From JAUPKT01 sp964427855 (lineage in GTDB: Bacteria > Desulfobacterota > Desulfomonilia > Desulfomonilales > Desulfomonilaceae): a stretch of DNA of 64,000 bases. The DNA is taken from assembly GCA_964427855.1 (NCBI GenBank), contig CAYRVH010000007.1, positions 16,726-80,725 of the forward strand, in the 5' to 3' direction. Position 1 is the first letter of the stretch. Every line of letters begins with the position of its first letter. The notes below the pieces were generated by a model that was given only the letters and a program-made list of their open reading frames with translations, had not been told where the DNA came from and searched no databases. The translations under genes were made by a program, and so were the position numbers. Shown one piece after another: positions 1 to 8,738 of this stretch.

Positions 1-1195
1 CCACCAATCGACCATCCTTTTCCACAAGCTGGGATTCATTGCAGAGCAAGCCGATCCTTAGCACATCGTGCAGCGTCCGCTGGTCTGCGGGCTGAGTGGG
101 AAGCCACTCGGCAAAAATTTCCCCTTTTGGATCGTAGCCTGTGCCTGTGACTTCATACACATGAACACCGTCATAAACGAGCTTCACGGTCATCTCATTT
201 TTGGTCAGGGTCCCGGTTTTGTCTGTGCAGATGACGGTAGTGCTGCCGAGCGTTTCCACGGCGGGCAGTTTTCTTATGATGGCGTTTTGCCGAGCCATAC
301 GTGCAACGCTGATGGCCAAGGCGATGGTGACCACCACAGGCAGCCCCTCCGGAATGGCTGCCACAGCAGCCGCTACCGCGGTCATGAACAAGTCTTTCAG
401 CCCCTCGCCCGTCCACAAACCGAGTATCACTAGGGCGAGGGCAGCCAGCACCACGATGACGGCGATGCCATTGGCGAACTTGTTAAATTTCACCTGCAAC
501 GGCGCTTGAGTAATTCCCGCTTTCTGAACGTGCTGGGCGATCGCGCCGAGTATTGTCCGAGGACCAGTCTCGACCACGACGCCTTTAGCCCGCCCTGCGA
601 CGACCATGGTTCCCATGAAGGCCATATTTTTTTGGTCGCCGGGGATCAAATTTTCTTTTGCAATGGGCTCGCACCCTTTCTCGACCGGCAGCGACTCGCC
701 GGTAAGGATGGATTCGTCGATTTTTAACTCTGTCGCGTCTATCAAGCGTAGGTCGGCCGGTACGCGGTCGCCCGATTCCAAGAGTACGACGTCCCCCCGA
801 ACGAGTTGTTCGCTGGGGATATCAGTCCGCAGACCGTTCCTCAGGACCGTCGCCCTGGGCACCATTATTGTCTTCAGCGCGCGAATGTTTTGTTCAGCTC
901 TATATTCCTGAAAAAACCCGATTATCGCATTCAGGCCAATGACGGCCAGTATGACGATCGTATCCTTGAATTCCTGCAACAGAGCAGTCACCACCGCAGC
1001 GACGAGGAGCATGTATATCAGTGGGCTCTTGAATTGATGAAGGAAGATGGCGAGTTTCGAAATGGCGGTCTCTTCGGGCAGTTTGTTCGGGCCGTCCCGG
1101 AGGAGCCTTTCCGTTGCCTGGTCGTCGTAGAGTCCTTTCTCGTTTGTCTGGGTTTGAGCAAACAATTCTTCAATCCCAATCCTGTACCAATCCAT
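1..1195 (-). CDS. P-type cation-transporting ATPase, N-terminal part (runs off the left edge)
   Basis: The reverse strand is open from ATG 1195 to the window edge (398 codons), so about the first 45% of a typical 900-residue P2-type pump is visible. In order it shows an N-terminal cation-ATPase domain (LYDDQATERL...GPNKLPEE), two membrane segments near residues 58-95, the actuator domain with the TGES dephosphorylation loop (ILTGESLPVEK), further membrane segments, the ion-binding PEGLP motif (P282) and the phosphorylation motif DKTGTLT (D325). PEGLP plus TGES points to the Ca2+/Na+/K+ P2 group rather than heavy-metal P1B pumps, which have CPC/SPC. The ion cannot be named without the missing M5-M6 helices. 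The start is supported by AAAGGA 8 nt upstream. It would act in the inner membrane, coupling ATP hydrolysis to cation transport. Confidence 0.93.
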   Translation of the reverse strand, partial: MDWYRIGIEELFAQTQTNEKGLYDDQATERLLRDGPNKLPEETAISKLAIFLHQFKSPLIYMLLVAAVVTALLQEFKDTIVILAVIGLNAIIGFFQEYRAEQNIRALKTIMVPRATVLRNGLRTDIPSEQLVRGDVVLLESGDRVPADLRLIDATELKIDESILTGESLPVEKGCEPIAKENLIPGDQKNMAFMGTMVVAGRAKGVVVETGPRTILGAIAQHVQKAGITQAPLQVKFNKFANGIAVIVVLAALALVILGLWTGEGLKDLFMTAVAAAVAAIPEGLPVVVTIALAISVARMARQNAIIRKLPAVETLGSTTVICTDKTGTLTKNEMTVKLVYDGVHVYEVTGTGYDPKGEIFAEWLPTQPADQRTLHDVLRIGLLCNESQLVEKDGRLV

Positions 1196-1349
1196 ATTCC
1201 AGTTCCTTTTGCTGATATCAAACTTTCGAGCACAGAGGCCGGCGCTGCAGGCTCTGCCTACGAGGCCGTCTACTGCGTCAACGAAAATACGGTTGATTTC
1301 CTTGCGGGTTAGTTATTACACTTTCTCCTGAGACGGTCTTGGATGTTAT

Positions 1350-1511
1350 ATAGGAATTCTCGAAATTAATCACGAATTGGGTGCGTGTCCCCTCATTGCG
1401 TCATCCTCACGCAAGTGGGGATCAATCCTGAGTTTCCTGGATTCCCCTTTTCATGGGAATGACGATGTCACGTCTGAGCATTTCGCGATTTCTTTTGAGA
1501 AAGGTTATAAA
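1350..1511 (+). repeat. MITE-like dispersed repeat, family A, copy 1
   Basis: First of six copies of an element of about 150-165 bp. It opens with TATAGGAATTCTCGAAA and closes with TTTTGAGAAAGGTTATAA, which are imperfect inverted repeats of each other. Inside are AATCACGAATT, a first palindrome (ATCCTCA/TGGGGAT) and a second core ATTCCC-N8-GGGAAT at 1441-1460, the same form as the neisserial dRS3 repeat. It fills the space between the ATPase start and the next gene. Other copies lie near 14961, 37697 (reverse), 55624, 59416 and 63945. No coding capacity. Confidence 0.85.
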
Positions 1512-1624
1512 CGCGCGCAAAGTCATGCTCCCTTTGGTTTAGCGACTTTCGTTGCTCAGGAATCTGCGAATCCAAGGTAACAGATTCACACTCACTTTTC
1601 AATCAGCACTCAAAGGTACTAGGC

Positions 1625-3316
1625 ATGCACAAAGCACCCTTAAAGATTTGTATTCTTTGTCAGGATGATTGTGTACCACTCTGGCTTGCAAAGGCCCTGG
1701 AAAAACTTGTCCAGGAAAATAAGGTGCAGATAAAGTTGGTGGCGATACTACGGGGACATGCTGCCAGCAGTGCAAGGAAGTCGTGTAGGGAAGTTTCCGG
1801 GTTCGTTCTCTCTTGGCGCTTTGCGCTTTACCGGCTCTATCATTTTTTCTCGGGATTAGTTTCCCGGACAAGAGACGCTGCGTCAATTCCGACAGCCATC
1901 TCTCATCTTTGCATGGACGCTCCTCGTGTGTTTATACACTTCACCAGTATTGACGGGCGTCTTAAAGTTGCTGAAGAGGATTTGCCTTTACTTCAGGGAC
2001 GCCACTTGGACATGGTGCTCTGTTGCGGCAATGCGCCTGTCAATGTTGGAGCGCCGAATGTCGCCGCCCATGGAATGTGGTATGTGGAAGACCCGTGCGA
2101 TCCCTACGTCACGGATGTTGAAAGGGGTACCTGGGAATTCCTTGGCCACTATCCAATCCTTAAGATGGAAATCAGGCGAAGACTCGACACACAGTCTCCA
2201 CCGCAGCTTCTTTGTTGCTCTTTTTTACCGAGTTACGTCAGGGACGGGCTCTGGGCTGTGCGCGGCATCCGAGATGTGAAACTTTGGACCGCGTCTGCAT
2301 GGCTTTGCAGACTGATCCAGCGCCTGCATACAATCGGTCCGGAGGCTCTCGGTGAACCAGTGCCGCCAAGAACCCTGGACGCCCCCGTCCAACTACCTCC
2401 ACAGTTTCCCCACAATACACAGATGGCAGGCGTGCTCCTGAGAAAAGTTCGCCGCACGTGCAAACGCATGTTCCGCAGCGACGCACATTTTGATGACTGG
2501 CAGATCGCGTATCGCTTTGATGACGACGGCATATTGGGCGATCATCATGGCGGTACCTTTTCACGACTTGTACCGCCCCCAGGTTTTTTTTGGGCTGATC
2601 CCATGCCAGTGAAATACGGAGACAATTATTTCATTTTTGTTGAGGAATTGCCGTATGAATCAGGAAAGGGGCATCTGTCGGTGATTCGGGTTGATGCCCA
2701 AGGGGCTTGGACGCCTCCTGTGAAAGTCCTGGAACGCCCGTATCATTTGTCCTATCCCTTTGTTTTTGAATGGGAGGAAGATTATTACTTGGTTCCTGAG
2801 ACAGCATCCAACAAATCGGTGGAGTTGTACAAGGCGGAGAGCTTTCCTTGTGAGTGGTCTTTTCAGAAGGTGCTTTTGGAGAATATCGCTGTGGTTGATT
2901 CAACTCTGGCGTACGTAAACTCGACGTGGTGGCTTTTTGCCGCCACGATGCCCTACGAGGAGCTGAGGGATGATAACTTTATGGAATTAAACATCTTTTA
3001 TGCAACCACTCCTTTCGGGCCGTGGACTGCCCACCCGAAGAACCCTGTGAAATCGGACGTCCGCAACAGCCGTCCTGCCGGCGGCATTGTGGCGTCGCAC
3101 GGGAGGCTTTTGAGGCCTGCTCAAGACTGTTTACGGGCTTATGGGCATGCAATATCAATCAATGAAATTGAGCGGCTGACCATTCATGAGTTCTCCGAAA
3201 GAGAAGTCGCTCGCATACTCCCATCCGAGTTTGACGGAGCTCAGCGAATCCATACGATTGGCCATTGCGAGGGGCTTACCGTGGTTGACCTGGCGTTTAG
3301 CGTACGCGATGAATGA
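1625..3316 (+). CDS. Two-domain glycan-modifying protein: formyltransferase-like N-terminus plus GINT1-type beta-propeller
   Basis: 563 residues, no signal peptide. Residues 1-200 start with a beta strand (KICILCQDD) and resemble the Rossmann-like formyltransferase fold; a short patch carries HGMWYVEDP. Residues about 290-550 match the propeller domain found at the N-terminus of plant glucosamine inositolphosphorylceramide transferase 1 and in bacterial polysaccharide loci: FFWADPMPV, HLSYPFVF, YYLVPETA, a VDSTLAYVNSTWWLFA blade and NSRPAGG. In bacteria this pairing occurs in loci that decorate surface glycans, but the reaction is not established. The gene stands alone between repeat copy A1 and HU. 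No clear Shine-Dalgarno precedes ATG 1625. Product class is fairly secure, function is not. Confidence 0.72.
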   Translation: MHKAPLKICILCQDDCVPLWLAKALEKLVQENKVQIKLVAILRGHAASSARKSCREVSGFVLSWRFALYRLYHFFSGLVSRTRDAASIPTAISHLCMDAPRVFIHFTSIDGRLKVAEEDLPLLQGRHLDMVLCCGNAPVNVGAPNVAAHGMWYVEDPCDPYVTDVERGTWEFLGHYPILKMEIRRRLDTQSPPQLLCCSFLPSYVRDGLWAVRGIRDVKLWTASAWLCRLIQRLHTIGPEALGEPVPPRTLDAPVQLPPQFPHNTQMAGVLLRKVRRTCKRMFRSDAHFDDWQIAYRFDDDGILGDHHGGTFSRLVPPPGFFWADPMPVKYGDNYFIFVEELPYESGKGHLSVIRVDAQGAWTPPVKVLERPYHLSYPFVFEWEEDYYLVPETASNKSVELYKAESFPCEWSFQKVLLENIAVVDSTLAYVNSTWWLFAATMPYEELRDDNFMELNIFYATTPFGPWTAHPKNPVKSDVRNSRPAGGIVASHGRLLRPAQDCLRAYGHAISINEIERLTIHEFSEREVARILPSEFDGAQRIHTIGHCEGLTVVDLAFSVRDE

Positions 3317-3440
3317 TTGCAGCGCATCCGTCAAACCAGCGCGCACGCATGATTTTCGGTCTCTAATAGCTGGTTGGAAGAGTTTTTTTGAAAAAAGTCG
3401 CAAAAATGACCTAAAAAAGCCTTCGCAGCGCTATTCTTTC

Positions 3441-3469
3441 TTGACACCTTCACTATTGATCTGTAAAAG
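3441..3469 (+). promoter_or_regulatory. Putative sigma-70 promoter of the HU gene
   Basis: A perfect -35 TTGACA at 3441-3446 is followed after 17 nt by TAAAAG at 3464-3469, with TG directly before it. This sits about 65 nt upstream of the HU start. Assigned by inspection only. Confidence 0.45.
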
Positions 3470-3534
3470 TTGGGGCGGGGGGCTCATGTAATCACTCGTG
3501 TTCCCAAAAGGGATTGGGGAAAGGAGGCGTGGAG

Positions 3535-3813
3535 ATGACAAAGGCTGACTTGGTTGCCCGCATCGCCGAGGACACAGCTATATCCAAAAAATCAGCGGCC
3601 CTAGCTCTAGACGCTCTGGTCAAGGTTATCCACGATGTGCTGAAGGCCGGAGACAAGATTCGCATCAGCGACCTTGGCACGTTTAGCGTCGTGAAGAGAA
3701 AGGCGCGCAAGGGTGTGAATCCGAGGACGGGCAAGCCGTTGAAGATTCCGGCGACCACCGCTCCTAAATTTTCGGCTGCAAAGGCGTTGAAGGATTCTGT
3801 GAAGAAGAAATAG
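3535..3813 (+). CDS. HU/IHF-family DNA-binding protein
   Basis: 92 residues, the normal size for HU. Nucleoid protein that bends and compacts DNA as a dimer. The N-terminal helices (MTKADLVARIAEDTAISKKSA) and the saddle (IRISDLGTFSVVKRKARKG) are followed by the conserved arm NPRTGKPLKIPATTAPKF and a basic C-terminus ending KKK. ATG 3535 is chosen over an in-frame ATG at 3514 because GAAAGGAGG at 3519-3527 lies at the right distance for 3535 and would fall inside the longer version. A putative promoter lies at 3441-3469. HU, IHF-alpha and IHF-beta cannot be separated by eye. Confidence 0.93.
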   Translation: MTKADLVARIAEDTAISKKSAALALDALVKVIHDVLKAGDKIRISDLGTFSVVKRKARKGVNPRTGKPLKIPATTAPKFSAAKALKDSVKKK

Positions 3814-3934
3814 GCGGAGTTTTTTACGCTGCGGTTGCCGAAAATATTGAAGTGACAATGTTGCGCGTATCTGTCAATAGGTATGACCGGGATGGTGTGC
3901 CCGGAATGAAGCCGTCCCGGTCTCAGAACGGAGA

Positions 3935-4099
3935 ATGACGTTTTTTAGGAAGCTCGTTCTTTTCATAGCTCTGTTTGCTGCCACATCGTGCGCCGCCCTC
4001 ACTGACGCCCGGTTCGTCACACCCGCAGGAAAACCGAGTCCCTTTCAGCCGCAAGGTCGAGACACGTATGAACCGCCTCGCGAACCGCAGTTGCGTTAG
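3935..4099 (+). CDS. Small predicted lipoprotein (54 residues)
   Basis: A short frame reads MTFFRKLVLFIALFAATSC, a basic start, hydrophobic stretch and lipobox (AATS-C at residues 16-19) fit for signal peptidase II. The mature part of about 36 residues is rich in proline, glutamine and charge (PSPFQPQGRDTYEPPREP). Asp is not at +2 (AA follows the Cys), so it could be sorted to the outer membrane. It lies 120 nt after HU and converges with rpoH. The ribosome site is poor (GGAG almost touching the ATG). Function unknown; it may be a membrane-anchored small protein of the entericidin sort, but there is no sequence match to claim. Confidence 0.55.
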   Translation: MTFFRKLVLFIALFAATSCAALTDARFVTPAGKPSPFQPQGRDTYEPPREPQLR

Positions 4100-4156
4100 C
4101 CGCTCGCTTCAGAGACGGAGGCCTGACTCGCTGAAGGGGAAGGAATAGTTGTCCTC

Positions 4157-4999
4157 TCATGCGGCCAATTTCGACTTCAAATAGTTGCCTTTCAGCTTCT
4201 TCAAGGCAGCCTTCTCGATCTGCCTTGCTCGTTCTCGTGTAATCCCGAATCGTTTCCCCAACTCCTTAAGCGTCAATGGCGAATCGCTGAGAAGCCTCTG
4301 TTCAACGATGTATTGTTCACGTGCATTCAGGGTCTTCATAGCGTTTTCTGCCCACATCTTGAGGTCCATCTTTTCCTGCAATTCCCCGAGAGTGGTTTCT
4401 TGGTCCGGGGATTCGTCTCGCAAGGTATCGGCAAAACACTCTCGAGACGTATCGCTGATCAAGTCATCCAGAGAGAAATCATGAGCCTTGAGGCGGGCTG
4501 CCATGTCTATGACCTCATCCTGGGTCACGTTGATCTTCTCGGCCAACTTTGAGACGTTCTCGTAATGCTCATCAACGTTCTTGAATTCTGGGAGATCAGA
4601 TATGCGGTAAAAAAGCTTACGCTGCGCCTGGGTGGTTCCCATTTTCACAAGTGACCATGACCGGATGATGTAATTTTGAATGTAAGCCTTTATCCACCAA
4701 ATAGCGTAAGAGATGAGTCGATACCCTTTGTCCGGATCGAACCTTTCAACGGCCTTAATTAAACCGATGTTGCCCTCTTGTATAAGATCCATAAGTCTGA
4801 TGCCGTAGTTTCGATAACCAAGGGCAACCTTTATCACGAACCTCAAATTAGCCGTGACGAGTATATCGCATGCCTTTTTGTCTCTGTACTCACGATAACG
4901 TTTTGCTAACTCGTTTTCCTCCTCCCTGCTCAGCACAGGGTAGCACTCAATTTGCGACATATATATTTTGAGACTGTCGGTCTCGAACGCCTCGCTCAT
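4157..4999 (-). CDS. rpoH: RNA polymerase sigma-32-type factor (heat shock)
   Basis: 280 residues, the usual length for RpoH. Region 1.2/2 reads YMSQIECYPVLSREEENELAKRY, then ANLRFVIKVALGYRNYGIRLMDLIQEGNIGL (region 2.1-2.2, core binding) and RLISYAIWWIKAYIQNYI (2.3-2.4, -10 melting). The stretch QRKLFYRISD near residue 130 matches the RpoH box (Q-R/K-KLFF), which separates RpoH from RpoD and FliA. Region 4 carries LKELGKRFGITRERARQIEKAALKKLK for -35 contact. GGAGGT lies 6 nt before ATG 4999. A near-perfect Fur box sits 75 nt upstream, so iron control may be layered onto heat-shock control. Confidence 0.93.
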   Translation of the reverse strand: MSEAFETDSLKIYMSQIECYPVLSREEENELAKRYREYRDKKACDILVTANLRFVIKVALGYRNYGIRLMDLIQEGNIGLIKAVERFDPDKGYRLISYAIWWIKAYIQNYIIRSWSLVKMGTTQAQRKLFYRISDLPEFKNVDEHYENVSKLAEKINVTQDEVIDMAARLKAHDFSLDDLISDTSRECFADTLRDESPDQETTLGELQEKMDLKMWAENAMKTLNAREQYIVEQRLLSDSPLTLKELGKRFGITRERARQIEKAALKKLKGNYLKSKLAA

Positions 5000-5371
5000 T
5001 AAGCACCTCCGCTCACTCCTTAAAAGTCTTTAATGATTTTGATGCCCGCGGCGGTAAAAGGTTTCGCGCTTAATGAGAATTATTATCAATATGGGTGAGA
5101 CTCAGCAGAACGCGGTTGGCAAGGGGAGCGACGACCTTGCCTGTAAGTTTATCTCACAATGTGGCACGGCATAGCTTCGCTTCGCCCGCAATGACGTACT
5201 AATGGCGTTCTTTTCCTTGCGATGGGCCGACGGCAACGACGCAGCCTCAGCCTACATCCCTGCAGCACAGAAGCTGTTCTCAAATCGACGGGTTTCCTCG
5301 CGGCCTGCTACGAAGGACGCCGCTCACACGTCAGCCAATCTCGAAACGACAAAGAAGAACAAAGTCTGATG
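5000..5371. other. Intergenic region upstream of rpoH: Fur-like site and a degenerate repeat
   Basis: No gene seen. The rpoH-proximal side holds the Fur-like site described separately. Around 5145-5200 there is a degenerate match to the family C repeat (CTCACAATG...CTTCGCTTCG...CGCAATGACG). The remainder shows nothing recognisable. Confidence 0.4.
5074..5088. promoter_or_regulatory. Fur-box-like operator upstream of rpoH
   Basis: TGAGAAT-T-ATTATCA matches the 7-1-7 Fur consensus TGATAAT-N-ATTATCA at 14 of 15 positions (one T to G change). On the rpoH strand it overlaps a GATAAT hexamer that could serve as -10. rpoH is the only gene that starts nearby. Regulation by a Fur-family protein is inferred from this site alone. 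Confidence 0.55.
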
Positions 5372-7876
5372 TTACGGCGCCGGTTCAGCACCACCTCCTT
5401 GGTCGTCGTCCTTCTTTCCCTCTTCCTCCTCGCGACCTTCGGATTCATATTCCTTCATGCCGCGGGACAGCTCGTCCAAGCGCAAGTTCACCAAGTAATT
5501 TATTGTGCCTTCCGGATATTCCCCATTTTCATTTGGTTCGCCTGCTGCCACACCTGTGAGGAGCTCAATGCCTTGATCAACGTGCTCGACAGCCCAGATA
5601 TGGAATTCCCCGCGTTTTACTGCGTCGACGACCTCTTGGTCGAGCATTAAGTCCCCAATATTTCTTCGAGGAATGATGACTCCCTGAGAGCCGGTCAGTC
5701 CCATTGCCTTACAGACCTTGAAAAAGCCCTCTATCTTCTGATTCACCCCGCCAATGGGTTGAACCTCTCCGTGTTGATTCACGCTACCGGTGACGGCTAT
5801 CCCTTGGTCAATAGGGGCTCCTGAGAGAGAGCTCATGAGGCCATACAATTCCGTGGATGACGCCGAGTCCCCATCGACTCCTGAATAGGACTGCTCAAAT
5901 GTGATGCTTGCTGTGAGATTGAGGGGCTTGTCCTGGGCGAAACGATCCCTCAGGAAACCGGACAGGATGAGCACCCCTTTGTCGTAGGTGTGCCCGGAGA
6001 GTTCTGCCTCTTTTTCGATGCTGATGATACCGGATTTGCCCATGCTGGTTTTCACCGTTATGCGCGAAGGCCGTCCAAAGGAAAACTCTGGAAATGCATA
6101 GACGCTCAGGCCGTTGATCTGACCGACACGGAACCCCCGCGTGTCGATCATGAGAATGCCTTCTTCTATGAGTTCCTGAATCTTGTCCTCTATCATGTTG
6201 ACGCGCTCGATGCGGTTTCGATTTGCTTGCTCTACATGGAGAGACGAGATCACAGACGCTCCGGCGCTCCGCGCTTCAAGATCAGATTCTCGCAGCAAGT
6301 CGGCCAGCCTTTCAAACTGAGCGGAAATTTTGTTTTTGCGGCCTCCCCAGCGGATAGCCAATTTGGCTGTCGCCCGCACACCTGAATCATCGACCGGCAG
6401 CAGGTTTTCCTCGCTGCAGATTCTTGATACAAACCCCAAGAGTTTTTGCAAATTCCCTTCTGTGTTGGGCAGATGATAATCAAAATCTGCCTTGATCTTG
6501 AATATTTTTCGGAAATCTTCATCATACCAGTGAAGGAGATCGTATAGTTCGGGATCACCGATCATGATGACTCGAAGGTTTATCGGTATTTTTTCGGGCT
6601 TCAGGGCGGAGGCAAAGAAAAAGCCGAAAGGATCGGATTGAATGTCCATGACCCCGTTTCGCAGACACCGTTTGAGCCCCTGCCACACACCCGGTTCTGT
6701 CAGTACGTCATAGGCGTTCAAGATGAGAAAGCCCCCGTTCGCCTTGAGCAAACTTCCCCCTCTGATATGACGATAATCGGAAAACCATATCCCATGACGA
6801 TCCATCACCCTTTCGATGGTGCCAAAGAGGTTTCTAAAGGTGGGGGCGGTTTCGACGACAACGGGTGGGCTTTTTGTATCGGAGTTGTCGATGAGTACAT
6901 TGACTTCATAATCCGTGAATTGACTGGGGTCAGGCGGCAGCAACACCGGCGGGCCAGGCGCCTCTCCTGAACCCGGCGACGGTACGATGCGCGGCTTAAA
7001 CCTCTCGAGATGATTTACGATGTCCGCTTCCAATTCATCAAGATAGGCATTCACGGCGTCGCTTTTGTGTTGTTCTCGAATGGCATCCGTAAGGTCTCGT
7101 AAAAGCGGCTGAACCCATTCCCTGGAGAGCTTCTCCAGGTCTTCCTGGATAGTCTTGTCAATGTCTCTGGCTTCCTTGAAAATCTTCTCCATTTCCATGG
7201 AGAGCTCTTTGTATTTTGACTTCAGCCTCTCGAGCTCCTCGGCCGAGAATTTTCCTTCTTCGACGAGGGCCTCGAGCTGTTCGATCTTCATAGGATTGCC
7301 AACAATGACGGGAGCGAGGTCAGGTCTTGTAAACGGCCCTACTTGCACCTGTACCATCATGAAGTTTTCGGCGCTCACCTTATTTTCAAAATTCTTGAAC
7401 AGGGCCTTTTGCGCGCCCATATGGCGGCTCACTATTTCGTTCCGCGCAGACTGAAACTCCTCGCTCTCGAAGATTGCGGGGATCTTTTTTTGCAGCGATC
7501 CGATTAAATCGCTCACCTGCTGTTTGAAAGCTGCGCCTCTGCCTGCGTCGAGTATCAGGAGCCTTGGCTGGTCGGGATTTTTGAAATTGTTCACATAGCA
7601 CAGATCGTTGGGAATGGGCCCCTCCGACCGCAGCTCCTCCAGGAGCTTCTTCACCGTTGCAGTTCGACCGGTTCCATTGATCCCAGCAACATATATATTG
7701 TACCATTTACTTTTGATGACGAGGCCGAGTTGAATCGCCTTCACGGCTCGTTCTTGTCCGATGATTTCATGCTGCGGCTCGATCTCCGCCGTTGTCGTTT
7801 CCACGAGTCTTTGCGGCGGACCAAACCAACAAAGGTCTTCCCAACTAAGTCTCAGTTCTTCCTTCAGGTTCCTCAT
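5372..7876 (-). CDS. Lon-like ATP-dependent protease (S16 family, LonB-like AAA+ protein)
   Basis: 834 residues from ATG 7876. The AAA+ Walker A is NGTGRTA near residue 68, preceded by EPQHEIIGQERAVKAIQLGL. A long coiled insertion spans about 190-290. Walker B/sensor elements include GGFLILNAYDVL. The C-terminal S16 domain carries the Ser-Lys dyad: GDSASSTELY (Ser near 670) and GGVNQKIEGF (Lys near 715). The tail is strongly acidic and ends GGGAEPAP. This is the COG1067 protease family common in Deltaproteobacteria, distinct from classical Lon in lacking the N-terminal LON domain. An in-frame GTG at 7891 is possible, but AGGTGGGA lies about 9 nt before ATG 7876. Its neighbour rpoH fits a protein-quality-control role. 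Confidence 0.9.
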   Translation of the reverse strand: MRNLKEELRLSWEDLCWFGPPQRLVETTTAEIEPQHEIIGQERAVKAIQLGLVIKSKWYNIYVAGINGTGRTATVKKLLEELRSEGPIPNDLCYVNNFKNPDQPRLLILDAGRGAAFKQQVSDLIGSLQKKIPAIFESEEFQSARNEIVSRHMGAQKALFKNFENKVSAENFMMVQVQVGPFTRPDLAPVIVGNPMKIEQLEALVEEGKFSAEELERLKSKYKELSMEMEKIFKEARDIDKTIQEDLEKLSREWVQPLLRDLTDAIREQHKSDAVNAYLDELEADIVNHLERFKPRIVPSPGSGEAPGPPVLLPPDPSQFTDYEVNVLIDNSDTKSPPVVVETAPTFRNLFGTIERVMDRHGIWFSDYRHIRGGSLLKANGGFLILNAYDVLTEPGVWQGLKRCLRNGVMDIQSDPFGFFFASALKPEKIPINLRVIMIGDPELYDLLHWYDEDFRKIFKIKADFDYHLPNTEGNLQKLLGFVSRICSEENLLPVDDSGVRATAKLAIRWGGRKNKISAQFERLADLLRESDLEARSAGASVISSLHVEQANRNRIERVNMIEDKIQELIEEGILMIDTRGFRVGQINGLSVYAFPEFSFGRPSRITVKTSMGKSGIISIEKEAELSGHTYDKGVLILSGFLRDRFAQDKPLNLTASITFEQSYSGVDGDSASSTELYGLMSSLSGAPIDQGIAVTGSVNQHGEVQPIGGVNQKIEGFFKVCKAMGLTGSQGVIIPRRNIGDLMLDQEVVDAVKRGEFHIWAVEHVDQGIELLTGVAAGEPNENGEYPEGTINYLVNLRLDELSRGMKEYESEGREEEEGKKDDDQGGGAEPAP

Positions 7877-7984
7877 GGTCAAGCTTCCCACCTCATTATA
7901 ATGAGATCCTAGTTCAATACCGTTGCAAACGGGTCCCGTACAGGGGTTCGCCCACGTTGGCCGAGAAGCATTCCCTCGCCGTTC

Positions 7985-8566
7985 CTACGGCAACGGCGGC
8001 GCCCCGAACAAGATGCGATCTACCATCTCGACTATGGAGTGATACACTAGCAAGTGAGTCTCTTGGATTCGAGGCGTTGTGCCTCCCTCCGTCGTCAAAT
8101 AAAAGCGACAATGCTCCTTCGGGCTCTCCGCAGGTCCTCCAAGCCCGATAGTGGTCAACCCCATAGATTGGGCAGCCTTCAAACCTTTTATGACGTTTAG
8201 CGATCGTCCTGATGTGCTGATGCCAAAGGCCACGTCACCCTTTTTACCGAGCGCCTTAATTTGTTTCTCGAAGACGTCTTGGAACTGGTAGTCGTTTCCG
8301 ATGGCCGTCAATATGGAGCTGTCGGTGGTCAGGGCCAGCGCCGGCAGTGGAGGCCGTTCAACAAGATACCGATTGACGAATTCAGCCGCCAGATGCTGGG
8401 AATCTGCAGCAGAGCCACCGTTGCCGAATATGAGGAGTTTGTTTCCCCGCCCCATTGCCGCTGCAATGGTCTTGATTGCTTCTAAAAGTATGTCCGCATT
8501 CTTCGCAAGAAACGCATCACGCACTTGGCTGCTCTGGCGAAAAATATCCCACAAAGCCTCTTTCAC
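7985..8566 (-). CDS. gmhA: Phosphoheptose isomerase (sedoheptulose 7-phosphate isomerase)
   Basis: 193 residues, full length for GmhA. A single SIS domain with LLIFGNGGSAADSQHLAAEFVNRY (substrate phosphate loop and conserved AEFVNR), GISTSGRSLNVIKGLKAAQ and TPRIQETHLLVYHSIVEMVD, all diagnostic for GmhA rather than other SIS proteins. It converts sedoheptulose 7-phosphate to D-glycero-D-manno-heptose 7-phosphate, the first step toward the LPS core heptose, so the cell has a Gram-negative outer membrane. Cytoplasmic. It sits 108 nt upstream of the Lon-like gene on the same strand; no other heptose genes are in the window. Confidence 0.93.
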   Translation of the reverse strand: MKEALWDIFRQSSQVRDAFLAKNADILLEAIKTIAAAMGRGNKLLIFGNGGSAADSQHLAAEFVNRYLVERPPLPALALTTDSSILTAIGNDYQFQDVFEKQIKALGKKGDVAFGISTSGRSLNVIKGLKAAQSMGLTTIGLGGPAESPKEHCRFYLTTEGGTTPRIQETHLLVYHSIVEMVDRILFGAPPLP

Positions 8567-8738
8567 GACTGTACCTTTCTCCGTAGCGTTCCTCCCCCCG
8601 TTTCGTCACAATCTATCACAACCGCCTGGTTTATTGCATACATAAAAAAGCATTTGACAAACCAAAGTTCGCCAATCACATCTCCACATGGTATTATGCA
8701 GCGCGATACACGTGCGTGAAAATGGAAAGCCGCCTAAA

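Noticed and set aside
68..1312. Overlapping open frames on the plus strand
   Set aside because: They lie opposite the P-type ATPase gene, whose minus-strand translation has all family motifs; the plus-strand products have none.
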